A stretch of DNA of 64,000 nucleotides from the NCBI GenBank assembly GCA_949358305.1, contig OX442322.1:2418001-2482000 (forward strand). Direction: 5' to 3'. Below the pieces are notes generated by a model, which was given only the letters and a program-made list of their open reading frames with translations, ran no database searches and was not told where the DNA came from. Each line of letters begins with the position of its first letter. Position 1 is the first letter of the stretch. The position numbers and the translations under genes are program-made. Origin of the DNA: Strigamia acuminata. Lineage: Eukaryota > Arthropoda > Chilopoda > Geophilomorpha > Linotaeniidae. Of the stretch, positions 55,073 through 64,000 are shown one piece after another.

Positions 55073-55819
55073 AAGGAACAAATTAACATTCGTTATTTTT
55101 CCGAGTGGATATTTTTTGACTAAAAAATACTCCAAGTGTTCTGTCGTGTTATTCGAAGTTATTTAAGAAATATTCTCATGAGTGTTGTGTTTGTTTGGTT
55201 TCAAGATCTTGAACTAATTATTTAAATATTCATAAGAATATAGTTTGATTTAAAATTGGATTCAATTTAATTTGTGTTGTTTTCGAATTCAATTTGGATG
55301 TTTATTTGAATTAATCATATTAATATATGTTTTGTTTGATTCATGCGCAAATTTCATAATTAGTTGTGGAAATTGTGTTTACTTTTGTTGTTCACTTTGA
55401 TTAAAGTTTGAAAGACTTCCAGTCGAAGTCATTGATTTTTATAACGAACGTAATAAAAAATCAGTAGGTTTAGATTTTCCGATAAATAAAATTTTGCATA
55501 AATTTATTTTATTTGATCATCTGGATAATTAATAAGCTATGAAGAAGTTTATTTGACGGAGAAAATAAAATTTCCATCGAAATTAATTTTCTCGAACATG
55601 TATCCATGTTCGGTCGAGTCCATTTCCGTCGCTTAGCAACCCGGAGATGCGCTGTGTAGAGAAGCCGATTAGTCTAATCGGGTAACGGAGTTTCTGAAAG
55701 AAATAACGTGATTAAGTTTAATAAAATACTTACCAAATGGATTAATTCGATAGAATTAGGTGAACATTTCTTATACATTAAGAATGACAATTAAAAAGTT
55801 GGTAAACTCTATGATTGTC
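55073..55819 (+). other. 3' untranslated region of gypsy F
   Basis: AT-rich, no gene. Contains TAGCAACCCGG…AGAGAAGCCGATTAG (55634-55682), where CCGATTAG and CTAATCGG form a near-perfect palindrome. The same motif context occurs in the leader at 45610-45657. Confidence 0.6.
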
Positions 55820-55830
55820 ACCGGGGGAAG
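55820..55830 (+). other. Polypurine tract of gypsy F
   Basis: CCGGGGGAAG immediately before the 3' LTR start TGTGATG; the expected plus-strand primer. Confidence 0.75.
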
Positions 55831-56786
55831 TGTGATGATTACAAATCCGTATTTATCAATGTTCACAATAGATGGCGCTGTTTACCAAACGCGCGTAATT
55901 CAAATTCGATAAAAGTTAAAAGTTATGATAATTCATTACTATATTGTTATTGTTGTTGTAGGGCATTTTCGGGAAGACCAACCCGGTAATAGGCATGCTG
56001 GCGGATGGAGGAGTCAAATCCTCCCGCGATGGTTCTCCCGACCGTCGTGACGGTCCCCGCCCCATCGTACCCTCCGGGTTAGTAACCCGTGAACGATATA
56101 TAAAATATATCATGTTAAACAAATTACTCGGGCATTGGTAATCCTGTATTAGCAATATCTTCTAAACCCGGTAAGTCCATAGAAATGTTTACCTGGTGGT
56201 TGGTACCACCGACAGCGAATTAAAAGCGTACAATTAAATACTCGGCGCCTGATCACGAGATCTTGTCGTCGTAAGGCATGCTGGCGGATGGAGTCTCAAC
56301 AACTCCTGCGACGTTCTCTCAATTGTCGTGACGGTCCCCGCCCAATTAATATTTATATAACAATTCATTTGTTATATTCCATTAATCACTTTACATTTAT
56401 TCATTTGGAACATGGAATATTCTGCCGAATATTCCTATTTATGCGAAGGACTCTTCGCATCATTAGATACTCGAGCTGCGGACCAAATACGTCTCCGTAG
56501 CGTTATTTGTGACGATGCCGCAAGTCAGCCGTATCCCTTTGGCTTCGCCCGGATCCTCAACCAGTTGATGCCGCCCGTTTACACGCGTCAAGAACCCAAT
56601 TATGTTATCGTTAATATTTAGTAATAAATATGTTATGTCACACTAATATTGTAAGTTATTTCTACTCAGTCATGGATTCATATTTTACACAGACTTCCGT
56701 AAGCTTATCTCGGTTAGGTTGTTGCTACTCCTAGCAACGTCTTGTTTAAACCGATTATTTATCTATCTTAAAGTAGAATCGTCACA
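55831..56786 (+). repeat. 3' LTR of gypsy F with internal deletions
   Basis: 956 bp against 1,753 bp in the 5' LTR. Three deletions account for the 797-bp difference: about 394 bp between two TTCATT words, 382 bp between two CATGC words, and 21 bp near the end. The outer ends are intact and abut the duplication CATC. The promoter region is lost. Confidence 0.93.
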
Positions 56787-56790
56787 CATC

Positions 56791-57396
56791 TTAAGTCAAT
56801 TTCAATCGAATCCAGGATGGGATCACTGGATTTCGTTCCAGGACCTACTCAGCTACCTGAGAACGACAAGAAGTCATGGACTAATGTTGTTCCCCAATAA
56901 TCGGATCGAGGTAATTGGATAGAGCGATTCCGATTATGCGAACAATAGAGATGACAGAATCTCCATTGGAGGAACGTTAGTAACCCTGGGCAGCACGCCA
57001 ATTTACTGGAGAACATTCAAACAACGGAATGTGACATTGTCTACGATGGAGGCAGAATACGTAGCCCTGACAGAGACTGTTAAGGACTACATTTGGATTG
57101 TTCGTGTTTTGCACGAGGTTTCTCCTGAATTGGCAGATAGATTCTCTCATTACGTCATGTGCGATAACATTTCAACAGTGGATTTCACAAAGTCTTGTGT
57201 TGAAAATCGGAAGACCAAGCACATCGACATCCGCTACCACTTCATAAGGGAGCTAGTCAAGAGAGATAATCTCCAAATTATTCACGTGGGCACGAAATCC
57301 AATTATGCGGACATTTTTACAAAGTCAGTCGATAAAACTGACTTAGTGAAATTTTGCGATCGTTTCTTAATCGATTTGAGCATTCTGCGTGCTTGA
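56791..57396 (+). pseudogene. Copia C gag-pol, third part (RNase H)
   Basis: Resumes at LSQFQSNPGWDHW and runs to the normal end (LSILRA). Contains RNase H landmarks STMEAEYVALTE, CDNISTVDF and the C-terminal NYADIFTKSVDK. A TAG at 56920-56922 replaces the TAC of copia B just before SDSDYANN. The polypurine tract follows at 57415-57425. Confidence 0.93.
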
Positions 57397-57425
57397 TGCG
57401 AAGCAAGATAATACGAGGGGGCCGA

Positions 57426-57751
57426 TTCAGTTATCGGCACCAGAGTGCCTTTTTCAATGTTATTCCGAATCCAAGATGGCGCGAAACGTTGGTTTTTGCT
57501 ACTTGGATATTTTTCACCTAACTCGTAATGTATTTTCGTTTTATAAAGCATTTTATTTATTTTAAACATTGTGTGTTTGTTTAACTACTTCTTAAGAGTA
57601 GTTTGCGGTGCATATAAGCGACCTTATGTCGCGCACCTTCGTGATTAACGATACGGGTTGTATTGTCGTCAATGTTCGTGTGCGTAGCACGACTCCTTCA
57701 TTCATGTTTCCAATCGACTTATCGTTGATATTTGCGCGCTCTTCTGCTACA
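57426..57751 (+). repeat. Remnant of the 3' LTR of element G
   Basis: From TCAGTTATCGGCACCAG to CTTCTGCTACA it matches 14415-15052 with the solo LTR removed, with the same length of 325 bp. Its start is missing: copia C's purine tract runs straight into it. So one deletion removed the C 3' LTR, the G RNase H and the G LTR start. Confidence 0.8.
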
Positions 57752-57756
57752 GTCCC

Positions 57757-57945
57757 ATGTCGCGGATGAACTCGACGCCTAACAACTTCGTAATCGGACC
57801 GAAATTAACGATTTGAAATTTTGAACTTGTAAGACGGATCAGCTGGTCTAGTACGCTGTCAGATGCGTAAAATAAAACAATGTCGTCCACATAGACCAAC
57901 ATCAGGGCGGTTTTTCCAAATATGTAAACGCAGTTGCATGCAAGC
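57757..57945 (-). pseudogene. Copia RT fragment (element H)
   Basis: About 63 codons on the minus strand: CNCVYIFGKTALMLVYVDDI with the catalytic YVDD, then VLFYASDSV, FGPITKLLGVEFIRD. It is close to the element G protein at 24170-24360. Bounded by the G LTR on one side and an LTR-like piece on the other. Confidence 0.85.
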
Positions 57946-58140
57946 TGTTGAATACTGCTAGAAATTAATGTAAACTGTCAGATTCAGCAGTGGTGTGGAA
58001 AAACCTAATAGTGAAATAAAGCACACATGATCTTCACAAGTGTGAAGCAAAACATAGAGTGACATTTTATTATAAAGTCATGTGACTCCAAAACATACAG
58101 TGCCACCTTTAGGCAAAATATACAAACAAATTGCAAGTAA
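57946..58140 (+). repeat. LTR-like piece related to the 14608 solo LTR
   Basis: Starts TGTTGAATACTGC and shares blocks such as GCAGTGGT, GGAAAAAC, GTGAAATAAA, GTGCCACCTT and GGCAAAATATA with 14608-14915. Its right end cannot be fixed and no duplication was found, so it is probably truncated. Confidence 0.6.
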
Positions 58141-59290
58141 TGCTGCAGCCATTTGCGCAGCTTATTCCAAATAGAAACAAACGAATGTCCGATGGATATA
58201 CATTGAGTTCACCATTGAATATGTGAATGTGATGTTTCACTTTGTCAATCTTGGAAACGGAAATTAAATTTGCTTTGAAGTTCAGTGCGTAGAGAACATT
58301 CGTCAGATTAATGGTGGAATCTGCATCGTCAACCGATGGAAGGAGTCGAACAGTTCCTCTTCCGGTGACTTGCGACTTTCCTTGTCCCAATTCGATGTCA
58401 AAAAGGACGATGTTTGAGAAATCAGTGAACCAAGCGCGTACGTGAGATACGTGGTCGGTGGCGCCGCAGTCAACAATCCACTCATTTGATTGCATGAAGT
58501 GGGCAACTGGGCGCTCAACGACTTGCGGTGCACTGTAGAAATATGTCCCCTCTCGCTGTGGACGTGAACTTCCTCGAGGTCGAGTATCGTCGGATTTCGC
58601 AGCGACGTTCTTATTGCGCCTTTGTCGACTCTGACTTCGAGATGGGCGTTGTTGCAATGAGGCCGCAGGCTGATTACGATTGTCACGTCGCGAGAGTGGA
58701 CACCGGTTCGCGTAGTGTCCCATCTGGTCGCAATTGAAACACTTGATGGTCGATAAATCACGAGTACCAGATTTATTCCGTTGACGGAACTGTCCTTTTG
58801 CAGAAGTGTGAGCCGTCGGTGGAGTTGTCTCGAGTAGTCCTATCGATTTTAGACGTAAGTGTTCGGATATCAATTGCTCAGCGACTTTAGTTGGCGTAAA
58901 GTCCGCATCTGCCCAATGATAAATCGCAAATGTGGCCTGCGAGTATTCGGGTGGCAAACATTTTAGATACTGATATGCGTGGTGAATGTCGGTAACCATT
59001 TCCTTTACATCCTTTAATTGCCGTACATAATGGTCCAAGCGGGCAATAAAATCAGGCATATTTTCGTTGGGCTCGAGGCGCAAACTCAGGAACTCCCAGC
59101 GCATAGCCGCTTGACGGGCCCTGGAACTTGGCGCATATATTTTAGCTAGAGTATCCCACGCCTCTTTTGGCGTATTGCAGATGTCGAGAACCGAACGTTT
59201 GGCCTCACTTACATGAATGTAAATGTGACCAAGTGCCTTATCCTTTTTGGTCATAAATCTGTCCTTCTTCTTGTCGGTCAATGTTGCCAA
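58109..59290 (-). pseudogene. Copia element H Gag and protease
   Basis: The minus frame has copia Gag (EAWDTLAKIYAPSSRARQA, RWEFLSLRLEPNENM, HAYQYLKCLPPEYSQ), a CCHC knuckle CFNCDQMGHYANRC, and protease DCGATDHVSH, where the usual DTGA is DCGA. It goes on to VLYALNFKANLISVSKID. The first 80 or so Gag residues are replaced by leader sequence, and integrase does not follow. The last codons merge with the LTR-like piece and are not recognisable. Confidence 0.85.
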
Positions 59291-60340
59291 GTGTTCGGTT
59301 TCCTTATCCTCGGTGACGTGTCTTCATAGGCCTTCGAATTTGAGCAACATCCGCATTGACCTTTGCCATTGTTCGTAATTCCCGACTCCTGGGAAGGGAA
59401 TTAAACCACTCGACAAGCCGGCCGCTTTTTGCATCGTAGCGCGAAGAATGAAACACGACGCGTAGAACACAAAAGCTCAGGGACTGGTACTGAAGACACT
59501 GTCGAATCACACGAGGAATGGACTGGATTCGGGGCACAAAACTGACGCACTTCACTAGCACTTTCGAGGCGGAAACCAACAAATTGGGAGCCGATTCTAA
59601 GATCAGCTGATAACCTGAAACAAGTTTTCTCTTAGCATCCTTTGTGACCACCTGGGGTCGCGGAAATGCTAGGTGGCGCAGGGCTCAGTCTTGTCTCAGA
59701 ATACAAACACAGCTTCAACGGAATGTCCAAAGGGCTGTGCCGATTCTAAAAATGTCCCCCAAAAGCCTTAATAATATCTTAAGATTAACAATTTTAAATG
59801 CGACAAAAGGAGAAATAGGTGAATCAAATTGCAATCTTGTGCAAATGAAGGCACGGGGCAGCTTTCTTGAAAAGCTACTAGAAAACGCAATTTTGAACTG
59901 AAATCGAGGCTCTTCGCAAATAAATTCGAAAAATCGGCGTAACAACAAAAATCGACAATACTGCATGCACGCCGGGGTGCAATGCAGCGAGATGAACTCG
60001 TTTCTCAATGGCGGACGTTGTTCCGACATCGTCGAATTGTGAAATCATCGAAATACGGTGAAAAACCTACAAAACCATAAAATTTGTCTCGAAATTCGCG
60101 AAACCCGCGCAATTTCGGACAAAATTAGACAAAATAATGATAGAGTAGACAGTCCTGGCTGTCTAAAACGTTGATGACACGTCTCTGGAGTCGCACGGAA
60201 CGTGCACGTCACGGAAAACGAGCCGAAACTCGTGGGAAAACTAAAAATAGAAATTCCGGCGCAAAATCGCGAATTTTGCAAATTTCACGTCGAAAAATAA
60301 ACAGAATGGAACGTAATTAGCAACTATCCTCTGCTAGATA
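59291..60340 (-). other. Leader of element H and decayed primer site
   Basis: On the minus strand it matches the element G leader, on both sides of the copia B insertion point (15067-15521, 21446-21790). At 60328-60339 the sequence CTAGCAGAGG corresponds to the G primer site TGGTAGCAGAGG with changes. No gene. Confidence 0.65.
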
Positions 60341-60349
60341 TTAAACCCA

Positions 60350-60790
60350 TTAATTATTCGTTTTTTCGTTTCCGAATTTTGGTTTTTGGACGTTTTTCCG
60401 TGCTACGAGGCGAAGCACGTATCGGCGACGTGTTGGGGTTTACGAATTGTAAACGTTTCTTCGAGTGTGAAACAAGGACATTTATTCTCGCCAACCACAC
60501 GTGAAGTGTGAACGAGAAAGGAGAAACCCGACGCAAAAACGACGGAAAACGAGCGGATTCTTGTGACGAGAAGCCATCTGAATCGAATACAACAGCAGAC
60601 TATTCAGACGCAGATATAGACGAATTCTTCAGTTTAAAATATGACCCGGCAACGGAAACAATTGGGATTTTTGCAGCAAAGATACGAAACGCCGCAAAGA
60701 AATTGGCCGATGTGAAACACAAGTTGGAGGACTTATATCAAGCTTTCCAGGTGATTCGGTATTTACCTCAACAATACCAATCAATCACGA
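60350..60790 (+). pseudogene. Chimeric copia B-like fragment
   Basis: Starts with leader-like sequence including CACAC-GTGAA-GTGTG (near 60492). Then comes KPSESNTTADYSDADID, which in copia B lies in the linker before RT. It is fused in frame to EFFSLKYDPATETIGIFAAK, which in B lies in Gag, 2.5 kb upstream. It ends at LPQQYQSI. The order is inverted relative to the element, so it arose by template switching or rearrangement and is not a gene. Confidence 0.75.
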
Positions 60791-60835
60791 ACGCAAACGA
60801 TACGTGTATCGTCTCGAGAAGCGCGCACGAAGTAA

Positions 60836-61354
60836 GGAGCCATCCATAAAGAACGCCACAGTCTTAGGGGGAGGGAGAAGTAAGCCAATCTCATGACAAA
60901 TTGTGAGATAGGGGGAGGGGGGGTTCTTAGAAATGTTACGTCACAAGCAAAGATCTTTCAGGCACAACTTGAAGACATGTGGGTGGTTGCAGAATGTTCC
61001 TGTTGAAGACAGTAGCGTTGATAATGGTCCACCAAGTAATATAATTAATTTAGACACATGTCTGCAAAATATTTGGGAAAATTGTTAGATTCTGTATTTG
61101 TGGATAAATAAATGTCTAGTTATATTTTTAATCATGCATATTTTTTTACATAATTTTCATTGTTCCGTAAACTTTGCTTGCTTGCACACATGTACATGTG
61201 CAAACCACAAAGACCTAATGATAATAAACCGTGACTGTGACATAGGGGGTAAGGGGGGGGGGATGAAGCTTAGCGTGACAGTAGTGTGACATGGGGGGAG
61301 GGGGGTGGTCTAAAAAAAGCTGATTTTAGCGTGACGTTCTTTATGGATGGCCCC
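60836..61354. mobile_element. G-rich inverted-repeat element (MITE)
   Basis: Ends are inverted: GGAGCCATCCATAAAGAACG on the left and, on the opposite strand, GGGGCCATCCATAAAGAACG on the right, with similarity continuing a few bases (TCAC/CCAC). The 519-bp body is non-coding and has several GGGGGAGGGGGG-like runs preceded by GTGACAT or GTGAGAT. No target duplication could be confirmed. The transposase family is not assigned. Confidence 0.75.
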
Positions 61355-61745
61355 GTTTATCAGCGCAGAAAACAACACTCTAAGTGCTTTAAAGTAAAAG
61401 CAATGCTTAAAATAAAAAAATACACTTTAATAAATGATAATACATTACATATTCCGGTGTGAAAGCAGCTAAGCCACACAAAGCCATGTGTGGCGCCATG
61501 TTGGATTGAAAAGATGAGTGACACTGCACTCTGGTGTCAATCATACACATTACAAAGTTAATCAAAAGAACAAATCATCTAAGATACATGAAAATAGTAT
61601 GAAATTACATACGAGACAACGTAAATTATAAATAAATACCGAATATCACAAGTAACTAGCCAATATCGAAATAATAACTAAAGATACGTAATATAGAATG
61701 ACTAAGCATTTGATATTGATAAAAAAGGCGGTCTTTAGACCAACA
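61355..61745 (-). repeat. 5' LTR piece of element H
   Basis: On the minus strand it starts TGTTGGTCTAAAGACC as at 13638, and shares GACACCAGAGTGC and CAATCCAACATGGCG. It is interrupted by the MITE at 60836-61354; short LTR-like sequence (TTCGTGATTG) lies on the far side near 60790. Confidence 0.7.
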
Positions 61746-61929
61746 GGTTTAGGGAATATGGCATTGTAATTTGCATTTCCCGAAACGACTGATTTCAGGT
61801 CGATAATCCGGAAGTGACGTTTCCTTTCGCTCCTCAGCCTGAACAGCTGGACGAAAGCGGTGCAGATATCGACAAGTGGGCAAGGGTCACGCTGTAACAC
61901 GGCGTTGATGTTGTCGAACTGTCGCTATC

Positions 61930-62938
61930 ATCCAACCAATTAGATCTGTTGGAACCCTGCAAAATTGAAAATATGCGGAAAGTGAGAATGACTCGTGGGC
62001 TCGACGAGTTTAGCCACACCTTCAGCGAGATAGGAGGCTGTCATCCGACGATGGAACTTCTGATCTCCACGGGTGATGCGCCGCCCTTCTCGTGCAATAT
62101 CAAACCAACATGCCCTGCTGAAGCAAAGGCTCTCCGCCGTTTGGTGCAAAGCGCGCTGAAAAAGGGCGAAATAGAAAAAAGCGTCAGTGATTATAGGAGC
62201 CAGTTGGTTATAAGTATTAGCTGATGGAACCTTTGACGCTTGTATTGATTTTAGACAGCTCAATTCGATCACGGAGAGAGACAGGTATCAAGTCTTGTCA
62301 ATCCCCATGATCTTGGCCTGTTTAGAGGGGAGTGTGTTCTTCTCTACCTTGGATCTGGCAATGGGTTGCTTTCAATTAAAAATTGCACAAATGGACAGGC
62401 CTAAGACAACGTTTTACACACCTCAAGCGACTGATGAAAAAGGTACTCGGCGAGTTGAAGTTTAAGTGGGCGTTGCCCTACCTGGACTCGATCGTCGTGT
62501 TCAGCAAAACGTTTGAAGAACATCTTACGCACCTGTCCGACGTGCTAAGCAGGCTGAGCAAACATAGCTTGACCGTTAGCTCGTCTGGTTTATGTGTGTT
62601 GTCCACTTCTTGGGACTTTCTTGGCTATTCCATGACTCCTGCTGGTTTCGACCGAACGATCGCCGAGTTCAGGCGATTGTGGACTACCCGGGACCGGCGA
62701 ATGTCGCCCAGCTGCGACGTTTCCTCGGCATGTTTGGAGGAGACACACCGCCGATCGAGGGACTGGAACATCTGACGAACCCACTGGATGACCTACTCGG
62801 TGTGGGTGCGGAATAGAATTGGTCCAACGAGTGTCAGGAAGTATTTGAATTTTTTAAGTATCATCTTTCGCATGGGATCATGCTGCCTATGCCTGATTTC
62901 AACAGCCTGTGCATTGTTACTTATTTGCGGTGTGAAGG
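61930..62938 (+). pseudogene. Gypsy-type reverse transcriptase fossil
   Basis: Broken pieces of a Ty3-like RT in several frames: AKALRRLVQSALKKGEIEKS, then DACIDFRQLNSI, FFSTLDLAMGCFQLK, PKTTFYTPQ, LKRLMKKVLGEL, and FLGYSMTPAGF. LRRFLGMFGG and MLPMPDF follow further on. The catalytic site reads YLDSIVVFS instead of YLDD. Several stops and frame changes, and part of the palm is missing near 62420. It is cut at 62938 by LTR-like sequence. Confidence 0.85.
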
Positions 62939-63560
62939 TGTGACGATTTACAATGGCTATAAATGCCTATTTTCTTACAAAGAAGCGCTGTTGCACCATT
63001 ATCATGATATTTTTCGAAGATATTCTGTGTAAAACTGATATGATTCCTAAATAAAGCTATTTATAAGGTTTCAATAAGAAATATGTTGGATTAATAAGTA
63101 TTAAATAACATTGCTACCTGATATCAAGATATCATGACCAAATCACGAAGATTCGTCTGCTAAAACCGCAATTGTCAATGCGCAATGTTGCCACTAGATG
63201 GCGCGATCGCGATTTAGCAGTAAATATGAATATGAATAAAGATTGTGTAAATAAATATAAACCTATATTTATTAGAGTAAAACGAAGCTTTGTGAACATT
63301 AATATAAAGATATATTAATGTCTATTGATGGTTAAATATAATTTAACATCCGTGTTTAGCAGAAAAGGACATTTAGCGATCAATCGATCGTTCCTTCGAT
63401 TTGATTGGTGGAATCCATTTCCGGTCCTGGGTATCCAGTTCCGGTCATACCAAGTAATTTGCATAATCCGAATTGTGCTCCTCCGTATCCACTTCCGGTG
63501 ATACGGGATTGGCGGGATTCCTGGAACCCATGTTCCAATTGGATAAGCGGTCAAATCCCT
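62939..63560 (+). repeat. Possible diverged LTR start
   Basis: TGTGACGATTTACAATGG begins exactly where the gypsy RT fossil stops, and resembles the start of the F LTR. Later it has CACTAGATGGCGCGATCGCG, compare the AGATGGCGCTG of F. No matching end or duplication was found. No gene. Confidence 0.35.
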
Positions 63561-64000
63561 TGTGACGGTTATAAAACCGTATTATCCAATGTTCACACTA
63601 GGTGGCGCTGTTTATCTAACGCGCGCAGTTTAAACTCGATAAAGTTACGAGTTATATTAAAGAATTAATATAAACGTTGCAAATAAAATATACAGTATTT
63701 TATTAGACTCAACTAAGTATTATTTACTTGAGATATTGATTCTATCGAATCAATATCCTGTTGTACTTACCTTTTGAAGAGAACCAATCGGACTCTTCTG
63801 GACCCAGTTCAATATTAGGTCCGGACTAGTGATCCACGAATCCAGGGATTCTGACGTCTGATTGGCTGTCGCTAATCTGATTGTTCTCTCGAACTATATA
63901 AGCTCTGGTTTTCACCAGCGCAACCCCCCCCCCTTGGCTTGATTCTGAATATGTTTATATTGTTTGTATTGATAAGTTGTTATCGTTGGATCTCACTTTC
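63561..64000 (+). repeat. F-type LTR, cut by the window end
   Basis: Starts TGTGACGGTTATAAAACCG and follows the F 5' LTR through GGTGGCGCTG, the ATTGATTCTAYCGAATCAAT palindrome, GGTCCGGACTAGTGA, the paired CCAAT region and TATATAAGC, with many differences. There is no purine tract before it, so it is a 5' or solo LTR of an element continuing beyond the window. Confidence 0.85.

Larger units (their letters stand above)
43138..56786 (+). mobile_element. Ty3/gypsy element F with an extra Cys-rich gene
   Basis: A 13.6-kb element inserted in copia C with the 4-bp duplication CATC (43134-43137 and 56787-56790). In order: a 1,753-bp 5' LTR, a tRNA-Gln primer site, a 1.1-kb leader, gag, a -1 frameshift site, protease, RT-RNase H-integrase, about 1 kb of spacer, a cysteine-rich gene of unknown function, a 3' untranslated region, a polypurine tract and a 956-bp 3' LTR. 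Shared LTR parts differ at about five bases by eye. One frame break between protease and RT and one TAG in the extra gene are the visible lesions. Confidence 0.95.
24609..57425 (+). mobile_element. Copia element C, split by three gypsy insertions
   Basis: A close relative of copia B whose pieces lie at 24609-24949, 30343-34280, 42476-43137 and 56791-57425. Removing D, E and F with one copy of each target duplication (CAGAG, GTAC, CATC) restores co-linearity with B across each junction. The 5' LTR and primer site are present. The 3' LTR is missing: after the purine tract the sequence passes directly into the 3' LTR of element G. The 5 bases before C are GAACC, and no matching copy is left on the right. 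Confidence 0.92.

Noticed and set aside
61330-61354. Assigning the G-rich MITE to a named transposase family
   Set aside because: The ends look familiar, but no transposase or clear target duplication is visible, so a name would be a guess.

Overview
The window looks like an arthropod, probably insect, nuclear genome segment made almost entirely of transposable elements nested inside one another. I see no ordinary host gene. The evidence is abundant Ty1/copia and Ty3/gypsy LTR retrotransposons, primer sites matching eukaryotic tRNAs (initiator Met internal region, initiator Met 3' end, tRNA-Gln), small inverted-repeat elements, and decayed coding regions full of frameshifts. I cannot name the species.

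Layout. Bases 1 to about 8536 are a decayed segment of a virus-like or Polinton-like DNA element. It has a broken protein-primed family B DNA polymerase (+), an inverted-repeat element that ends its reading frame (4730-5162), and a broken minus-strand coiled-coil gene split by a solo LTR (5603-7350). Bases 8537-12201 are the 5' part of a degraded minus-strand copia element (A). Bases 13638-14174 are a solo LTR.

From about 14220 to 57751 lies an old plus-strand copia element (G). A nearly intact copia element (B, 15522-21445) sits in its leader, and a second copia element (C, 24609-57425) sits in its reverse transcriptase. C was itself hit by three Ty3/gypsy elements: D (24955-30337, minus), E (34281-42471, minus) and F (43138-56786, plus). 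Each of these has a matching target-site duplication. From 57757 to 61745 are pieces of another minus-strand copia element (H), carrying an LTR-like piece, a chimeric B-like fragment and a G-rich inverted-repeat element. Then follow a gypsy polymerase fossil (61930-62938) and LTR-like sequence to the window end, the last being a relative of the F LTR.

Highlights. Element E has an extra gene between pol and its 3' LTR that encodes a Ulp1/SENP-like (C48) cysteine protease with the His, Asp, Gln and Cys of the active site all visible. Element F has an unfamiliar cysteine-rich gene in the same place, opening right after a T-rich stretch ending in CAG and continuing in frame past one TAG. Both E and F join gag to pol through a textbook -1 frameshift heptamer touching the gag TAG stop (G_GGA_AAC in E; A_AAA_AAC plus a GC-rich hairpin in F). 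D and E have both lost almost the whole 5' LTR, keeping only a terminal stub next to a perfect target duplication. Copia B keeps a full gag-pol frame, complete LTRs and a perfect duplication, so it is the youngest-looking, possibly active element.
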